Part shown: positions 14,563-27,146 of the stretch, piece after piece
Position numbering within the stretch: the stretch's first letter is position 1
Layout: every line of letters begins with the position of its first letter
DNA from: Ceratodon purpureus
Lineage: Eukaryota > Streptophyta > Bryopsida > Pseudoditrichales > Ditrichaceae
Direction of reading: 5' to 3'
DNA length: 64,000 nucleotides
NCBI GenBank assembly: GCA_014871385.1
Contig: CM026429.1
Location: 13,429,783 to 13,493,782, forward strand
The notes under the pieces: model-generated
Databases searched by the model: none
What the model was told of the DNA's origin: nothing
Seen by the model: the letters and a program-made list of their open reading frames with translations, nothing else
Position numbers and translations under genes: made by a program

Positions 14563-17500
14563 TATGAGTACTACTTTGCATCGAATTTGTTAGGAACAAG
14601 GGTAGTGGAAATAGGGTTAGACATTCAGTTAGTTAATGGCGATTATAAGGCAGCTGGACGGCGGGGCCGGCAGTTGGCCCATCTGCTAGCATGCTAAGTC
14701 GTTATTTAAAGCACAGGGAGGGTTTTGTCCCTCATTGTGCGTTTTGCTTAATTAATGATTTTGTTGTTAATATGAGTAATTTATTCTCCGTCTGTAAGGT
14801 CAGTTTTACATAATGCACGGTCAATGAATAAAAATTTTGTTCTTTTAGAAATTTGAGTTGAATGGAATCTAGTGGATTTGAAAGTTGAAGACTAAGAGAT
14901 ATTGAGAGAATTTGAAGGCTAACAACATCTCACATATTTATTAGGATGTCAACAGATCTGAATAAAATTGCAAAGCACAAGAAATGAGTGATCCAACATA
15001 CATGTTATAAATTAATGAAACGAAATGAGTGATAAGAAGAAGGTGGGACCCTCATGTGAATTGAGCTCGGCGATCAGAGTCAGATTGAGAGGAAGAGAAT
15101 GAGCGCTGGAATAGGCGCAGGGCTCGGCGACAAGCAAGAGTCGACTTGGGTTTTAATCGACGAATCATGCGGACCCTACCATGCATATGTTCAGAGGGAC
15201 GAATTGAGATAACGTGCGGGGAACCGCTTAACATCGCGAATACCAGTAGGCCAGTAAGGATCCACTACCAGCGAGGCACTGACGAGCAAGGGCACGAAAT
15301 TGCTACACTGATGTACGAGATGATGAGTGGAGATCACGCCGGTGATGACTACGAGGTCTCCAGGGACGAGTACCATCCTCGTAGCAGTGAAACATCATCA
15401 GAGGAGAACAATGTAAGTGTTTAAGTAGGTAAGTGCTTCTTAAGTAACATATCGTAAAGTATGTTTTTATGGGAATATTGACCTTGTGTCTGGCAGAAAT
15501 AGAAAATGCTATCGTATGTCTTAGATGCCGTCGCAACACTTACTAGCCTGTCAGGAATTAGAGTTTACGATTGACAAAATTTATAGACTAAACCATAACA
15601 ACTAATGGCGCCATCGCCAAATTGTCCAACAGTAAACTTGCAGACTCGTTAGCAGCCTGAATCGTACACTAAATATAATTAATCCAGCAAAACAAGTAGT
15701 TGCCGTTGCATTTTAAGAATTAGAAACATGCAGGGAATTGGAAACAATTAAAAAATCTCATGAAGACGATTGAAGTGATCATCAAATGCCGTCCGGAATT
15801 TGCTTGGTCGCAGTATCTGCAGACCTCCATAATTTAAAAAACAGAGGGATTGAATTGTTCACTCTATATTCCTGCCTGTATGCACTGAACCATGAACATC
15901 ATTATTGTCATGGCTCTTGTCCAAAATCTATGCCCTTTATAGATTAAGATTAAAAGAAATTGCAAAATGATCAATTGATTACAAAGCTTAAAGCATGAGT
16001 GTGAAATTTATTTAGGAGAATCTTATATGATTTTTTGTTAAAACATTATATATTTAAAGTAATAAATATTAATGTTAAAGAAAGGTATATATCAACACTC
16101 AAATGATGAAAACAAATCTATTACAAAGTAACCTAACATAAAAGAATGCAAATTGAAGGTTGTCGCCTTCACATTGCCAAAGTATAGGTTGTCTAACGAA
16201 CTATCCTAATTGCTGCGAGCTACTTTGGCTCTTCATTTCCTTAACAATTACCAAATAATCTCAATTCTTGTAATCCTATTTTTACAATTAGGTTTGTCTT
16301 CTTTATTCACATTGTTAAAAAGTTTAGTCTTAACAATTAATTAATATATTATTTATTGAAATCATTTGATGAAGTCGCATAATGCTTAAGAAATACAAAA
16401 TCAATGTGAATGACAAATTGGTGTAGATAAGTATATGATGTGTGTTGAGTGATCATTTGTACAAGACTTTGGTTTATGGATAATCTTTATAAAATAGTAG
16501 AATCAATAATAAGTTTGGTTAGAACTAAATTCACATTAATTGAATGCATTATAAAAATTGTGAAATGTTGAAAACTTTTATAGTGAAACCAAAAAGAATA
16601 ATTTGAATTTTGTATGTGCATGCAACTTAGATAATCAAGTATGATATATAGAAAATATTGTGCGGTAGATTTGGTTTTATCACTCAAGCATAGTGTAAAG
16701 AACATGTGTGCAAGAGTTAAATTTCAATCCAATATTGTCATTGTAGAAAAGAAAGATTGAACATTTTTTTAGAAAATTGTACTAATTTTTTGATGAATTT
16801 ACCTTGAAATTGTAATATGAATGTGTATGGGTGTACATTATTGTTAGGAGCATGATAGATTACAGAAGATGATTGGTTATTGATATTAATTAAATGAATA
16901 TCTGTATAATATTTATAATTCTATCCCGGGGGGAATTCTATAGATGAATATTCTTGAGTGTGGAATATCAAACTAGTTTATTGATGATAATATAGATTGT
17001 GATTCTAATACATATAGAATATAAAATTATATCCTGCATATAAATAAGTGAGACGTATTAATCATTGAATAAAATGCACAAATTTTTAACCATAGTTTAC
17101 ATAGATGATGTTTTCATTATTTTAATAGATTATTTTTTATGGATGTTATAAATTCCTTGATTTAACACGTGACTACAATTTATGAAGAAAAAAAACAAAT
17201 TATTGTTCATCAACCAACATTTTTTTTGGATTATGACCTTAACAAGCTAATTAAAAATAATAGACTAACTAGAGTTAAAGACTAAAATTATGAAGTTATG
17301 GAGATTAGGGGAGTTAGAGTAGTTAAGGAGTTAAAGTAGTTAAGGGAGAATAATTGTAGTAGAACTATTGGTGTTTTGAAGGTGAAAAGGTAATTCCTTC
17401 CACACTTCCTCTTGTTTCATAGAGAGTTTAGTCTTAATAGAAATACAAGATTTGGAACGTCCATAAGAAATTATATTCTAATTGTTCTAACAATTTTTAT

Positions 17501-17699
17501 CACAAGTTTATTAGATCTATTTCCACCATAAAATTTATAGATATTCAAAATTAATCTAGTTGTTCACTAATTTTGTGACCTATAAGACTATGATCTAGTT
17601 GTTATGAAAATTAGAGTCAAAAAGGGCTAGGCACCGTACAATATGGCACTAAAGGAATTCAAAATACTTTGATTTTTTTAAAAAAAAAGGTTGGATTTG

Positions 17700-18120
17700 A
17701 TGGTCAAAATCAATCATCCTTGCTTCAATTGTTTTCCTTAAAAACGAAGATGGTTCAATTTGATTTTGTGTAGATTAGTATAATCTAAACCAAATCACAA
17801 TGTCTAACTACTATCCATTGTTTTTATCCTATAACTCATTGTTCAAATGACAAAGGCAAAAATATTCATGAAGCTTGATTTATGACAAAATTATGATAAA
17901 ATATGGATGGCATGTGGATGTGAATTAATTATGGCTTTTAAAACTTGTTACTATTTCCTTGAATACTTAGTAATGCCTTTTAAATTGACAAATGTTGTAG
18001 CTCAATTTCAAGCACACATGAAAAAAATACATTTCGTGACCTTTTAGATCTAGCTGTTGTATGGATTTATGACAATATTTTTATTTTCCAAGAAAATCGA
18101 GCTGAACAAATTAAAAGTGA
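17700..18120 (+). pseudogene. Fossil Ty3/gypsy reverse transcriptase
   Basis: A decayed reverse transcriptase of a Ty3/gypsy LTR retrotransposon. In one frame from about 17740 the order is KNEDGSI-stop-FCVD-stop-YNLNQI, then YYPLFLSYNSLFK. After a small frame change come AKIFMKLDL-stop (from 17856) and MAFKTCYYFLEYLVMPFKLT with NVVAQFQAHMKK. A 1-nt shift near 18045 leads to LAVVWIYDNIFIFQENRAEQ. These match, in the right order, the family signatures DGS-R-CVDYR-LN, YPLP-ID-L, A-F-KLDL-GY, TAF-T-G-EYLVMPFGLTNAPATFQ and VYLDDILIFS. The catalytic Y-DD is IYDN and stops occur at 17761, 17776 and 17883, so it is dead. No clear LTRs, integrase or gag were found around it. Confidence 0.8.
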
Positions 18121-20179
18121 ATGACCACCAAACTCTTCTGTCATATGTCTAAGGCTTTAGAGGTAGTGGATGATAAAAACATCTATACCATATCAACTAT
18201 TTTTAGTGAAAAATGTTGTGTTTTATTACACATCTTAAGAAAAAATGATTTGGATTTATAAGGATGTTTGCTCAATTCTTAATCCTAAATCAATCCAAAT
18301 TATTGCCTATACAAATTTACAAAAAAATATTGTTGTATAGACAATTTAAAAAGCATTAGTCTTCAAAAATTGACTCTAATATGAAGTCCAGGACCCCAAT
18401 TTTCAAGTATTCAACAATTTGTTTCGTGAATCCTAATACATCAAATTCAATCCAAAAGGATTTAATTTATAAAAACCCCCAATGCACTTTAATAACAGAT
18501 TTTATTGAGTTTATAACAAAAATAACATGTGTTTACATTTCCAAAACCTGACTGATTTTACATTCTATTAAAGTATTCTTCATAACCTCCGAGGTAAGAC
18601 TCCTCGTTAAAATGTCAATCTTTGCAAGTAGTGTGAACCACAGTTTCTTCATTCCATGAATCACCCCCAAAGTTTGGGTCGCTTACTACCCCACACATGA
18701 ATTTCACAACTCCACTTCCACAAGTCCACTTGCAAAGCCAGTGGTTGAAACTTGAGAGTCCAGACCTAAGGTGGGAGGGAATATCTCCACCTAAGATTCC
18801 AAATGGAACTGTCCTTGCCTCGAAAAGAGCCACCAAAATCACTGTCAGAAACTCAAAGGGCAGTGGGCCCCATGAGTCATGACCGAGAGCCTGACAACTT
18901 GACAAGCGTGATGGCACTACCCACAGCCCAGCCCACGTGCATCGCCTCTCACAAAAATCTGCCGCTCATCGCCGCTCTCCCTTCTCCGTCCATCCCAAAT
19001 ATCATTCCACCCTAAACAAAGTGCTCCCCCATGCCCCATGCTCCCACCAAAATAAAATAATACATCATCCAACAGACAACCCCTTCCATTGCCATCCATC
19101 TCAAAACCAAACTCAATGCCACTACCTAGCAAGAAACCAATAAATTCACTTCCGGATGTACAAACCTTATTTAAAACAAATTAAAAAAAATATTCATTTG
19201 AAGGTGCATAAACCAACCATCACAAGATATGGTATTAGATGTAGCACATGATGTTACATCTTGTATAAATATTAGCTACTTTTGCTACCTAACAAATATA
19301 CTACTCACAATAATTCTATGATATCCTTCAACGCCCTTGAGATTCTAAAGTGATATTATGATAATACCCGTCAATATTACATTGAGAAGTTGCTACATAT
19401 TTATCGCATTTTTAGGTTGACATTCGTGAGTTATTTATTCATTTTCATTTGAATATTTAGCAGCCCCATTCTTTTTGGTAGAAACCAAGAGAAATTTAGG
19501 CACTTGGAATCGCTACTCATACAATAATACATCATCCAGGAAAGAACTATTTCCATCACCATCCATCCGAAAACCGAATTCAGTACCCACTCGCAGTGGA
19601 TGAATAACGGATGAAGAAATAATACATCCAAGAGACGACGACCGATGAGCGTCGCCGCGGCATCAGAAAAAACTGCAATGACTGGAGTTGCAGGATTGCG
19701 CCGGCTCCACACGGGAATGACGACCCGAATGGCGACGCCGGATTCGTAACTGGGAATGGAAGCGCACGGCAGCATGGCATGGACCATGGCATGGCCCCAC
19801 GAGAATGCCATGGTTCCGATCTGAGCGATGAGCGATGGAGTACTGCGCCGGATTTAGACTGCCGTAGTCTGCCCACTCCTGGCGCTGTTTATAGCCATCC
19901 CATCGTCATTAATATGAAGCACAGTTCAGACAATTGTCGTGCGTCTCTCGTTGCAGAGGACCCTTTGGCTCGGATCTTGCACGGATCTGCCCCTTGCATT
20001 AACTGCAGTGGACCGGACCTGCAGCCGGATTGGTGATCGAAGTGAGCCTGCAGTGCGGTGATCGATCTCAGGTTTACTAGGAGAGGTGACAGTGGATGTG
20101 TTTGAGCAGAAGGTGAAGGTTGTTGTTTTGGTGTTGGAGGTTTGTGAGTGGGTGAGTTGAGGAGTGAGGTGAGTGAGAG
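18121..20179. other. Upstream region of the starch synthase gene
   Basis: No supported gene. Minus-strand frames at 18615-18917 and 19431-19811 have no recognised family and no splice context. A diverged direct repeat is present (about 19055-19121 and 19524-19592). The last 300 bases become GC-richer towards the start codon at 20180 and should hold the promoter and 5' UTR of the starch synthase; no clear TATA box was singled out. Confidence 0.45.
19055..19592. repeat. Diverged direct repeat in the starch synthase upstream region
   Basis: A stretch of about 67 nt beginning AATAATACATCATCC at 19055 recurs from 19524 at roughly three-quarters identity by eye. Shared blocks include CCATCCATC and AAAACC. 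It could be an old local duplication of promoter DNA. Confidence 0.45.
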
Positions 20180-23100
20180 ATGGCGATGGCGATGGGAGCG
20201 ATGCAGGTGTGTGTGCCGAGGGGATGTGGAGTGGAAGGCGCGGTGGCGGCGTCGACTGGGTTGCGGAGTGGGGAGAGGGTGAGTGGGATGGTGGCGTTCC
20301 AGGGGCTGCGAGCGAGGAGTGCTGTTCATGGTGTTGGCCGGGTGCGTGCAATGCCGGTGGTGGAGAGAGCGCGGTCGCGGGCGGTGGCGGTGCAGCGTCG
20401 CGCTGGTGTGCGGTGTGATGCGTCCGGGAGCAATGGTGCGATGGGTGGCAGGAACCATAGTGGGATGAACTTGGTGTTTGTGTCAGCTGAAGTTGCGCCG
20501 TGGAGCAAGACGGGTGGGCTTGGTGATGTGCTTGGAGGACTTCCCCCGGCTCTCGCTGTAAATTTCTGATCCTTTTTCGTTGTCCAATTGTGCCCATTGT
20601 TGTTGCTCTGCCGGCCATGGACGGTTATCCGGCGTTGGGACTATATTGTTAATTGGGTTTTTGATCCGATTGCGGGGACCCAGAGCTCGTGTCCTTGGCT
20701 ATGGCCGTCGGAAGCAGATGCCGTACATTGGTCGTGGCTTCTCTTCTTAGATTTTGATCCTCCATCAGAAATGTGATCGATGTTAATTTACCGAGAGGCC
20801 CTTGCTGTCTTTATTTGTGAGTTTGTGGCATTTCGTCTCTGTAACCAAATCCAAATTTGAAGTGCTCAAATGTAAATGCCTTGGTCAGGTTATTTCCTTC
20901 GTCGCATTTGAGAGCTTTCTTGCAATTGGTGATTGAAATGAGTGGTCACTGCAACTTTCGGTCTGACACACATTACTGCGAATATATTCGTATCTTACTT
21001 GCGAGGAAGTAGTAGAACAATTTGAGCATCATTCGTTCCGTTTGGTGTGCGGGCTTTGGAATGTACATTGTCCGAGGAGTTCGAAAATCGAATCTTTGAT
21101 GTTTTGGATTATATCACTGGTTGTGTTATTTCTGTTGTGAAAATTAATTGGAAGTACTGACATGGATGCCGATATTACAGAAGACTAAGTTTTGAATAAT
21201 GAAGCATGTTTTCATTTTCATTGATTTCTGTTGTCTCGTATCTTGTGATCGCAGGCACGTGGCCATCGCGTTATGACCGTGTCTCCTCGATACGACCAGT
21301 ACAAAGACGCTTGGGACACCAACACTCCCACTGAGGTGAGTGTTTCTCTTTTCAGCTGAATGGTTTAAGCTTAGGGAGATATGTAATGGCCTGGTTGAAG
21401 AGGATCAGTACTTGTCACACAATTAAGGGCATTCCTAACAACGTTTACTACTGGGGTACTGTGCAGATTACTATTGGCGACAGGACAGAGACAGTCAACT
21501 TTTTTCACACCCACAAGCGAGGTGTGGATCGAATCTTTGTGGATCATCCACTCTTTCTTGCAAAGGTAGTTGAATTCTCCTCGTTTTTCATTTTTTTGCA
21601 ACATTTGCCAGTTTTATTCTCTGGTGCTATGGTAAGGTTCCGGATTGTCAGTATGCAAATGGATTTTGGTGACTGTAATCACCTGCTGAAACTGCCGAAA
21701 TGTTGCTGCAGGCCTGTGACTGATAGTTGAATTCTTCTGCAGGTCTGGGGCAAAACCGGCAGCAAGATTTACGGTCCCAGCTCCGGAGAAGACTACGATG
21801 ACAACCAGTTTCGGTTCATGCTTCTTGCAAAGGTATATTAATGGTAAATGCACCCTTAAATTTGATTTTGTTCCATTTTAATCAACATCTTGTTGAATCT
21901 CATGCGTGTTTATATTACTAATTTTTTTCTGGTTACGATATCCTCCAGGCAGCTATTGAAGCAACAAAAGTTCTAAACCTGGAGAGCAATGAATTCTTCA
22001 GCGGCCCATATGGTAAGCCTTGAAAGTCACAAAACACCTTCATTGCATTTGATTATTGAGTATTAATCAGATAGTTAGAAAGTACTTGAAAGTAATCTGA
22101 CTGTATAGACAGTGTTTGCACATTCGGTTCCAATGTTGTGCGAGTCAAACCTGTAAGTTTGGTAACATGAACAAAATGAGAATTAATCGGAAGAATGTGC
22201 CGACAGGTGAAAACGTTGTCTTTGTGGCCAATGACTGGCATACGGCCCTCCTTCCATGCTACCTCAAGAGCGAGTACAAGCCTTCTGGGCAGTTTCAGAA
22301 CGCAAAGGTGAGTGGAAATTTAATGCACTTGATGTAAGATTGTGAGATCGTCCCTTTGCAAGCAGAGACACGTCGTTGTGCCAATTCAAAGCGAACTGTT
22401 TACTGATGATGGTACGTGAGATGGACGAGGAAAGTTTACAATACATAGTCACTACTTTCGACTAAAATGCCCGTGCACTTGCATTCCCAGGTGGCTTTCT
22501 GTGTGCACAACATAGCCTATCAAGGAAGGTTTGCCTTTGCTGATTTCGACAGACTGGGCCTGACAGACCAATTCCGGAGTTCATTTGATTTCATTGATGG
22601 GTAAGATTTTTGTATCCTCGAACGATCCTGTATTCTGAAATTTTTACTTAAGTGCGGATATGCCTATCTTCGATTGAAAGAGTATTATGTGAGCCACTTT
22701 TACAAAAAGCTTTTGTTCCACAATATCTTTCAAATACAACTGCCTTCGCCTTGTCACAGCTTTCATTAACTTGATTTTTCTGTGAGCAGTATGTGGTACA
22801 AAGTTTCCGTGCTTTTCTAATTGTTGAGTGGATTGCAGGTACACAAAACCAGTAAAAGGTCGCAAAATCAACTGGATGAAGGCAGGGTTTTTGGAATCAG
22901 ATTTGAATATGACTGTCAGCCCTAACTACGCTACTGAGCTTGTTTCTGGAGAAGACAAAGGAGTCGAGCTTGACTCAATCGTACGAAAGCAAGGGATTGT
23001 TGGAATCTGCAATGGGATGGATGTCCAAGAGTGGGACCCTTCAGCTGACAAATACCTTGATACTCCCTATGACATCACCACGGTATGAAAAGAGATGGAA

Positions 23101-24381
23101 ATCACATCACTCTTATTTCTTGTAGCGTATTCTTCCTTGTCTCTTTGACAGTCCGAATGAGAACTCTTACATTGCATCCTTCTTTTGAGGTTTGGTTTTG
23201 ATTTTTGTTCTGTTATTGTGTAGGTTTTCCAAGCTAAGCCGTTGTTAAAGGAGGCGTTGCAAGCAGAGGTTGGTCTTCCAATCAAGCCAGACGTCCCTCT
23301 CTTCGGGTTCATTGGCAGACTTGAAGAGCAGAAGGGTTCTGATATTTTGGCAGAAGCTGTGAAAGATTTCTTGAAAGACGATGTTCAGCTGATTGTGCTG
23401 GTACGTGAATTGGTTTCCTTCCCATCTTATAAATACCTTATCACCTCATTTGTGTTTTTATGAGTGATGAAGGTGGCTTTTCCTTCACAATTCCAAAATG
23501 TCTTCTTAAGCTGTATGAGCGTGTTAAAGCGAAATTATTTCTTTCTTTGACAGGGGACAGGCAAGAAACATCTCGAGAAGCAACTGGAGGAGTTGGACAG
23601 CTTGTTCCCTGGCAAGGCGGTGGGAGTTGTTAAGTTCAACACTCCTTTGGCACACATGATCACAGCTGGGGCAGATTTCATCCTGGTGCCAAGCCGATTT
23701 GAGCCGTGTGGTCTTATCCAATTGCATGCCATGCGCTACGGAACAGTAAGTGTCACACACGATACAAATAATTTCATAATCAGCGTTAAGTTAAAAAAGT
23801 CTGAAGGAAATAAATTTTATATTTTATCACTTACTTTATGTTAAGCAGAGTAGGTCTCTCAATGACATCTTTTATACTACTGAAAGAAGTACTCATCCTG
23901 AAACATTTTGCACGTTGCCTTGTATTGTGCAGGTGCCTGTTGTAGCATCAACAGGTGGACTCGTCGACACAGTGAAGGAGGGCGTCACAGGATTCCAAGT
24001 CGGACAAGCCTTCAACGTGGATGTAAGCCCTCCTTATTGAACCGCATGCTTATCTGCAATCCACTGAGAATAACTGATCAATTATTTTTACTCTTTGAAG
24101 GGAAGTCCTCACATCTCTATGTTGCACTGCACCAGTGTGAGAAGGTGGACCCAGAGGACGTGGAGCGTCTGTCAGCAACCGTGAAGAAGGCAGTGGAGGC
24201 CTACGGAACCCCTCAGTTCAAGACCATGATCAAGAGTTGCATGGACCAAGACCTGTCCTGGAAGGGCCCTGCACGACAATGGGAGGAGATCCTGCTGGGA
24301 TTACAGGTTGAGGGCAGCGGCCCCGGACAAGAGGGCGAAGAGATCGCTCCCAAAGCCAAGGCCAATGTTGCAGCCCCTTGA
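20180..24381 (+). CDS. GBSS: Granule-bound starch synthase, plastidial (GT5)
   Basis: Adds glucose from ADP-glucose to amylose chains inside starch granules. Twelve exons: 20180-20557, 21255-21335, 21467-21565, 21743-21832, 21949-22012, 22207-22307, 22491-22600, 22839-23082, 23224-23400, 23554-23745, 23933-24022 and 24136-24381. The total is 1872 nt, 623 residues, with all phases consistent. The first 75-80 residues are Ala/Arg/Ser/Val-rich and acid-poor, as in a chloroplast transit peptide. Domains in order: GT5 N-terminal domain from [20 protein letters not shown] (KTGGL binds ADP-glucose), [66 protein letters not shown], then the C-terminal domain with [31 protein letters not shown] and STGGLVDTV. 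The GMDVQEWDP and [10 protein letters not shown] forms favour GBSS over soluble synthases. Short N-terminus and no starch-binding module or coiled-coil extension agree. It looks intact. Confidence 0.95.
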
Positions 24382-26373
24382 AACTAGATCTCCACATCAG
24401 CTTGCATTGTTGAATGCACTGAGTAGTGGCTGGATTATATTTTGGCCTCCCATTAGGCACCTCCAACCGCGTTAGACACGAACATTTTTTTTCTTCCGAT
24501 TCATCTCAGTTGATGGGGAGTTCAGTCTGTGGCACCCCAACCATTCCAGAGGTTGCGAGGTGGTCGTGCATGGGCTCCTGCTGGAGCTGGTTTTGCTAGG
24601 CAGGAGAGAGTGCGGGAGGTCTTCCTGAGACTAATTAGTACTTGTAGGGGATGGTGATGCCGAAGGTTATGATTTGGAATGGTAGGCCTTCCCGGAGAGG
24701 ATGAACTCTTGATTTTGTAGAACATGAGGCTTAATCAGAATGAAGACAATTATTGAGTTACTGCAAATGCTTTAATGCATTTGGTCCTGTTTCCTGGGCT
24801 CATTGCAGCTACTATTTTGATGTGTATCAGCTTCTCATTTTCTGATCAGAGACTTCTCGCTTTTTCAAGTTTTGGAAAAGATGTATATTTCATTCTCATC
24901 AGACAGACAGCAGGGTGCAGATTCGGTGTTTTGGCTATTTGTGCAGCTATTCACTCAAAGGTAACTGATTGTGGAGGTTCTTTTTATGAGTATGTGGACC
25001 CAAGAAAACACAAAGGCAGTGGAGTATTTGAGTTGTGTTGAAACTACTCATGTCAATTTTATAATTGTTGAAGTTTGTGGTTTCCTTTGTGGTACTAGTG
25101 CCTTTGTGCTTTGACTATTGATTGGTTATGAAGTCACCAATTTGCACCTTGTTCATATTCAAGTACTTGAAGTAGTACGATGATATTACGTGGTACTGTA
25201 TACTCCTGTTCGAGGTCATGTATCATTCAGAGTTCTTGTCTCACCAACACAAGAACACACAACTTGATGAGCAACATTAACACTCATGATGCAGAATTAA
25301 AACTTATAAATGCACCTTGGATAAGTCAGAGTGGTGAGACATTCAAGTTTCTGTTGTCTAGACTCTAGAATAGAATCGTCCTAATTCTGAAACTTCAAAT
25401 CATGCTAATTTATATGATTTCATTTTTGGCAATTCTATCTTTTTGCTCCTTCATAGTACTTTCATCAATGCTTCAAATAAAAAGGCATACAATTTGTTGT
25501 AAATCAAAATGTGAATTGTGTCTTCGCTACCGTGATACCAAAGCAGGTTTGTCCAAAAACAATTTAAAAAAAAAAATTCAAAAAATCAAAAAATTATGAA
25601 GACAAAAATAAATAAATAAATAAATAAAATAGAATAAAGTAGTTTTTACAATATTTTGTTTCCTCCTAAGCCATTTTTACTTATTTTTTATTATTAAACA
25701 AAAATTGAGAAATTCTGTTTATGAAAGGCGAACATTGTTTGTTCAAAAAATAAATAAAATTATTTGCCATGTGACGAAGCTGCTATGGTGTTACGGTATT
25801 AAACTTTAAGGATTTCAAATTTTATTTCAGATTTTGATTATAAGGCTTCAAATGACTTAGGAGTTAGACCTATAAAGATTGATACGACAACAAATTTAGA
25901 GCACCAAAGACCAACACCTTTAGAGCCTTTCTAGAAAGGTTAAATGACACAATTGGTATAAAAAATATACAAAAGTTGGCAATCATAGAAAATATAGATA
26001 AGAAAGGTGTAAAAGTTTTGGAGTATTGAATTTTGTCTGAAATTTTTAAGGTCTAAATACAAATTTTTTAATAATCAATAAAAGATTGTTATGAGAACCC
26101 AAAATAGCATATTACCAAAAACAAATACAATAGAATTAGAAATGGTATGTGGACCAATTCATGCAACCTTTGTTTATGCCAAAAATAGTATCATCATTAA
26201 TGCATTATATATTCTTATAACTACACAATTTCAAGATCTACGGTGTAAATGGTGCTCCTACCTTAATATTCATTTATCCCCGGCGCCATATTTCATGGTT
26301 GGTAGCTTACATTCATGAACGACAAATGGTAAGGTTGAGACACCCATATCCAAACATCCACCTATAATTGATG
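24382..26373. other. 3' flank of the starch synthase and AT-rich spacer
   Basis: No gene is recognised. The starch synthase 3' UTR lies at its left end. A short TAAA microsatellite sits at 25615-25630. The rest is low-complexity AT-rich DNA up to the first MITE copy. Confidence 0.5.
25615..25630. repeat. (AAAT)n microsatellite
   Basis: Four to five tandem TAAA units in an A-rich stretch. Confidence 0.7.
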
Positions 26374-26594
26374 CATTAGGGGAAAAATGGGGTCTCCACA
26401 AGGCCTTGTAAGACAACCCGGATTAGGTGAGCTTCCTGCCCGCTGACACTTCTCTGCGAAATCTCATTGGTGGATATCCTGCCCGCTGACAACAAAATTC
26501 GCCCCGCTGACAATAGGATCCGGTACTTTCCAATGGGGTGACAGCAGTGGGCACACGCTCGTTGACAGTGTCATTACTGCTTGTATTGTCCAAT

Positions 26595-26622
26595 GGGGGG
26601 GGTGGGGTGGGGTGGCGTGGGG
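26595..26622 (+). repeat. G-rich tract, potential G-quadruplex
   Basis: A run of eight G followed by TGGGG, TGGGG and TGGCGTGGGG. It occurs only in MITE copy 1; copy 2 has non-G-rich sequence at the corresponding place. Confidence 0.6.
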
Positions 26623-26687
26623 AAGGGAAGCGATCGACTGGACCCCCCAAATGCCAATTGCTGGCACTGCTGGCAGCATTTGGCGAC

Positions 26688-26712
26688 CTGCTGGCACCAT
26701 TGGTGCCAGCAG
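26688..26712. repeat. 25-bp palindrome inside MITE copy 1
   Basis: Arms CTGCTGGCACCA and TGGTGCCAGCAG pair perfectly around one central base. The same palindrome is at 30337-30361 in copy 2, and a decayed remnant is in copy 3. Confidence 0.85.
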
Positions 26713-26793
26713 GTAAATTGCACGGGCATGGCAAAAATTCAGGCACAGATTTCATGGAAAAGGCCTTGTAGAGACCCCAATCTTCCCCTAATG

Positions 26794-27146
26794 AGTAGAC
26801 TTGTCCATTTTCGAGAAGCATAACTGATCATCTCACAAAAGTTTCAAATTTAAAATCTTGAGAGATCTAGAAGAAGATAGCAAGCATGATTGGTAGAAAG
26901 GGAATCATATGGGAATTTTTTGGTATTTTGGTAGAAGCACAGTAATCAAATTTTGGTGTCTTGGTGGTCAATTTTAAGTAGACCTACATACCCGTTTTAT
27001 GTATTACAAAAAAAATTATGTATGCCACTGATGATTCGCCTAAATTCTTTCACTCTCAGACGCTGAGACACCAAGCGAAGAGTGTTTTACAGTCATCAAT
27101 TGTTCGCAGCGACTAGCAAAGTAGGCGAGAGAAAGAGGTTACCAAC
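26794..27146. other. Spacer between MITE copy 1 and the decayed gene
   Basis: AT-rich sequence with no recognised feature. It would be the promoter side of the decayed gene that starts at 27147. Confidence 0.4.

Larger units (their letters stand above)
9893..17699. other. Long AT-rich, gene-poor stretch
   Basis: No intact gene is seen. Items noted are a 14-nt inverted match (GAGAAGTCCACCGG at 10368-10381 against 11165-11178) that may bound a decayed foldback element, a Ser/Leu-rich frame at 11161-11436 judged spurious, and a GC-richer island at 15050-15430. The island has a 92-codon frame (15146-15424) ending at a possible GTAAGT donor, unrecognised and possibly an eroded exon. A degraded LTR-like stretch around 17270-17510 is too weak to call. 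Confidence 0.4.
26374..26793. mobile_element. MITE family 1, copy 1 (420 bp)
   Basis: Non-autonomous DNA element with terminal inverted repeats of about 34 bp. The left end starts CATTAGGGGAAAAATGGGGT; the right end is its imperfect reverse complement and finishes CTTCCCCTAATG. About four mismatches separate the two ends before both reach ACAAGGCCTT. Two further copies lie at 30003 and 62975 with the same ends and shared interior, including repeated CCGCTGACA blocks and a 25-bp palindrome at 26688-26712. It encodes no protein. An unambiguous target-site duplication was not found, so the superfamily is undecided. Confidence 0.85.

Noticed and set aside
17080-17130. VYIDDVFI-like text that recalls a retroelement catalytic motif
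   Set aside because: Flanking translation has no other reverse transcriptase motif, unlike the fossil at 17700.
18615-18917. Minus-strand 100-codon frame with Trp and Cys
   Set aside because: No recognised family, no splice partners and an overlapping sense frame of similar length.
19889-20618. Two long minus-strand Pro/His/Ser-rich frames over the starch synthase start
   Set aside because: They are antisense shadows of GC-rich exon 1 and its 5' flank, with low-complexity composition and no family.
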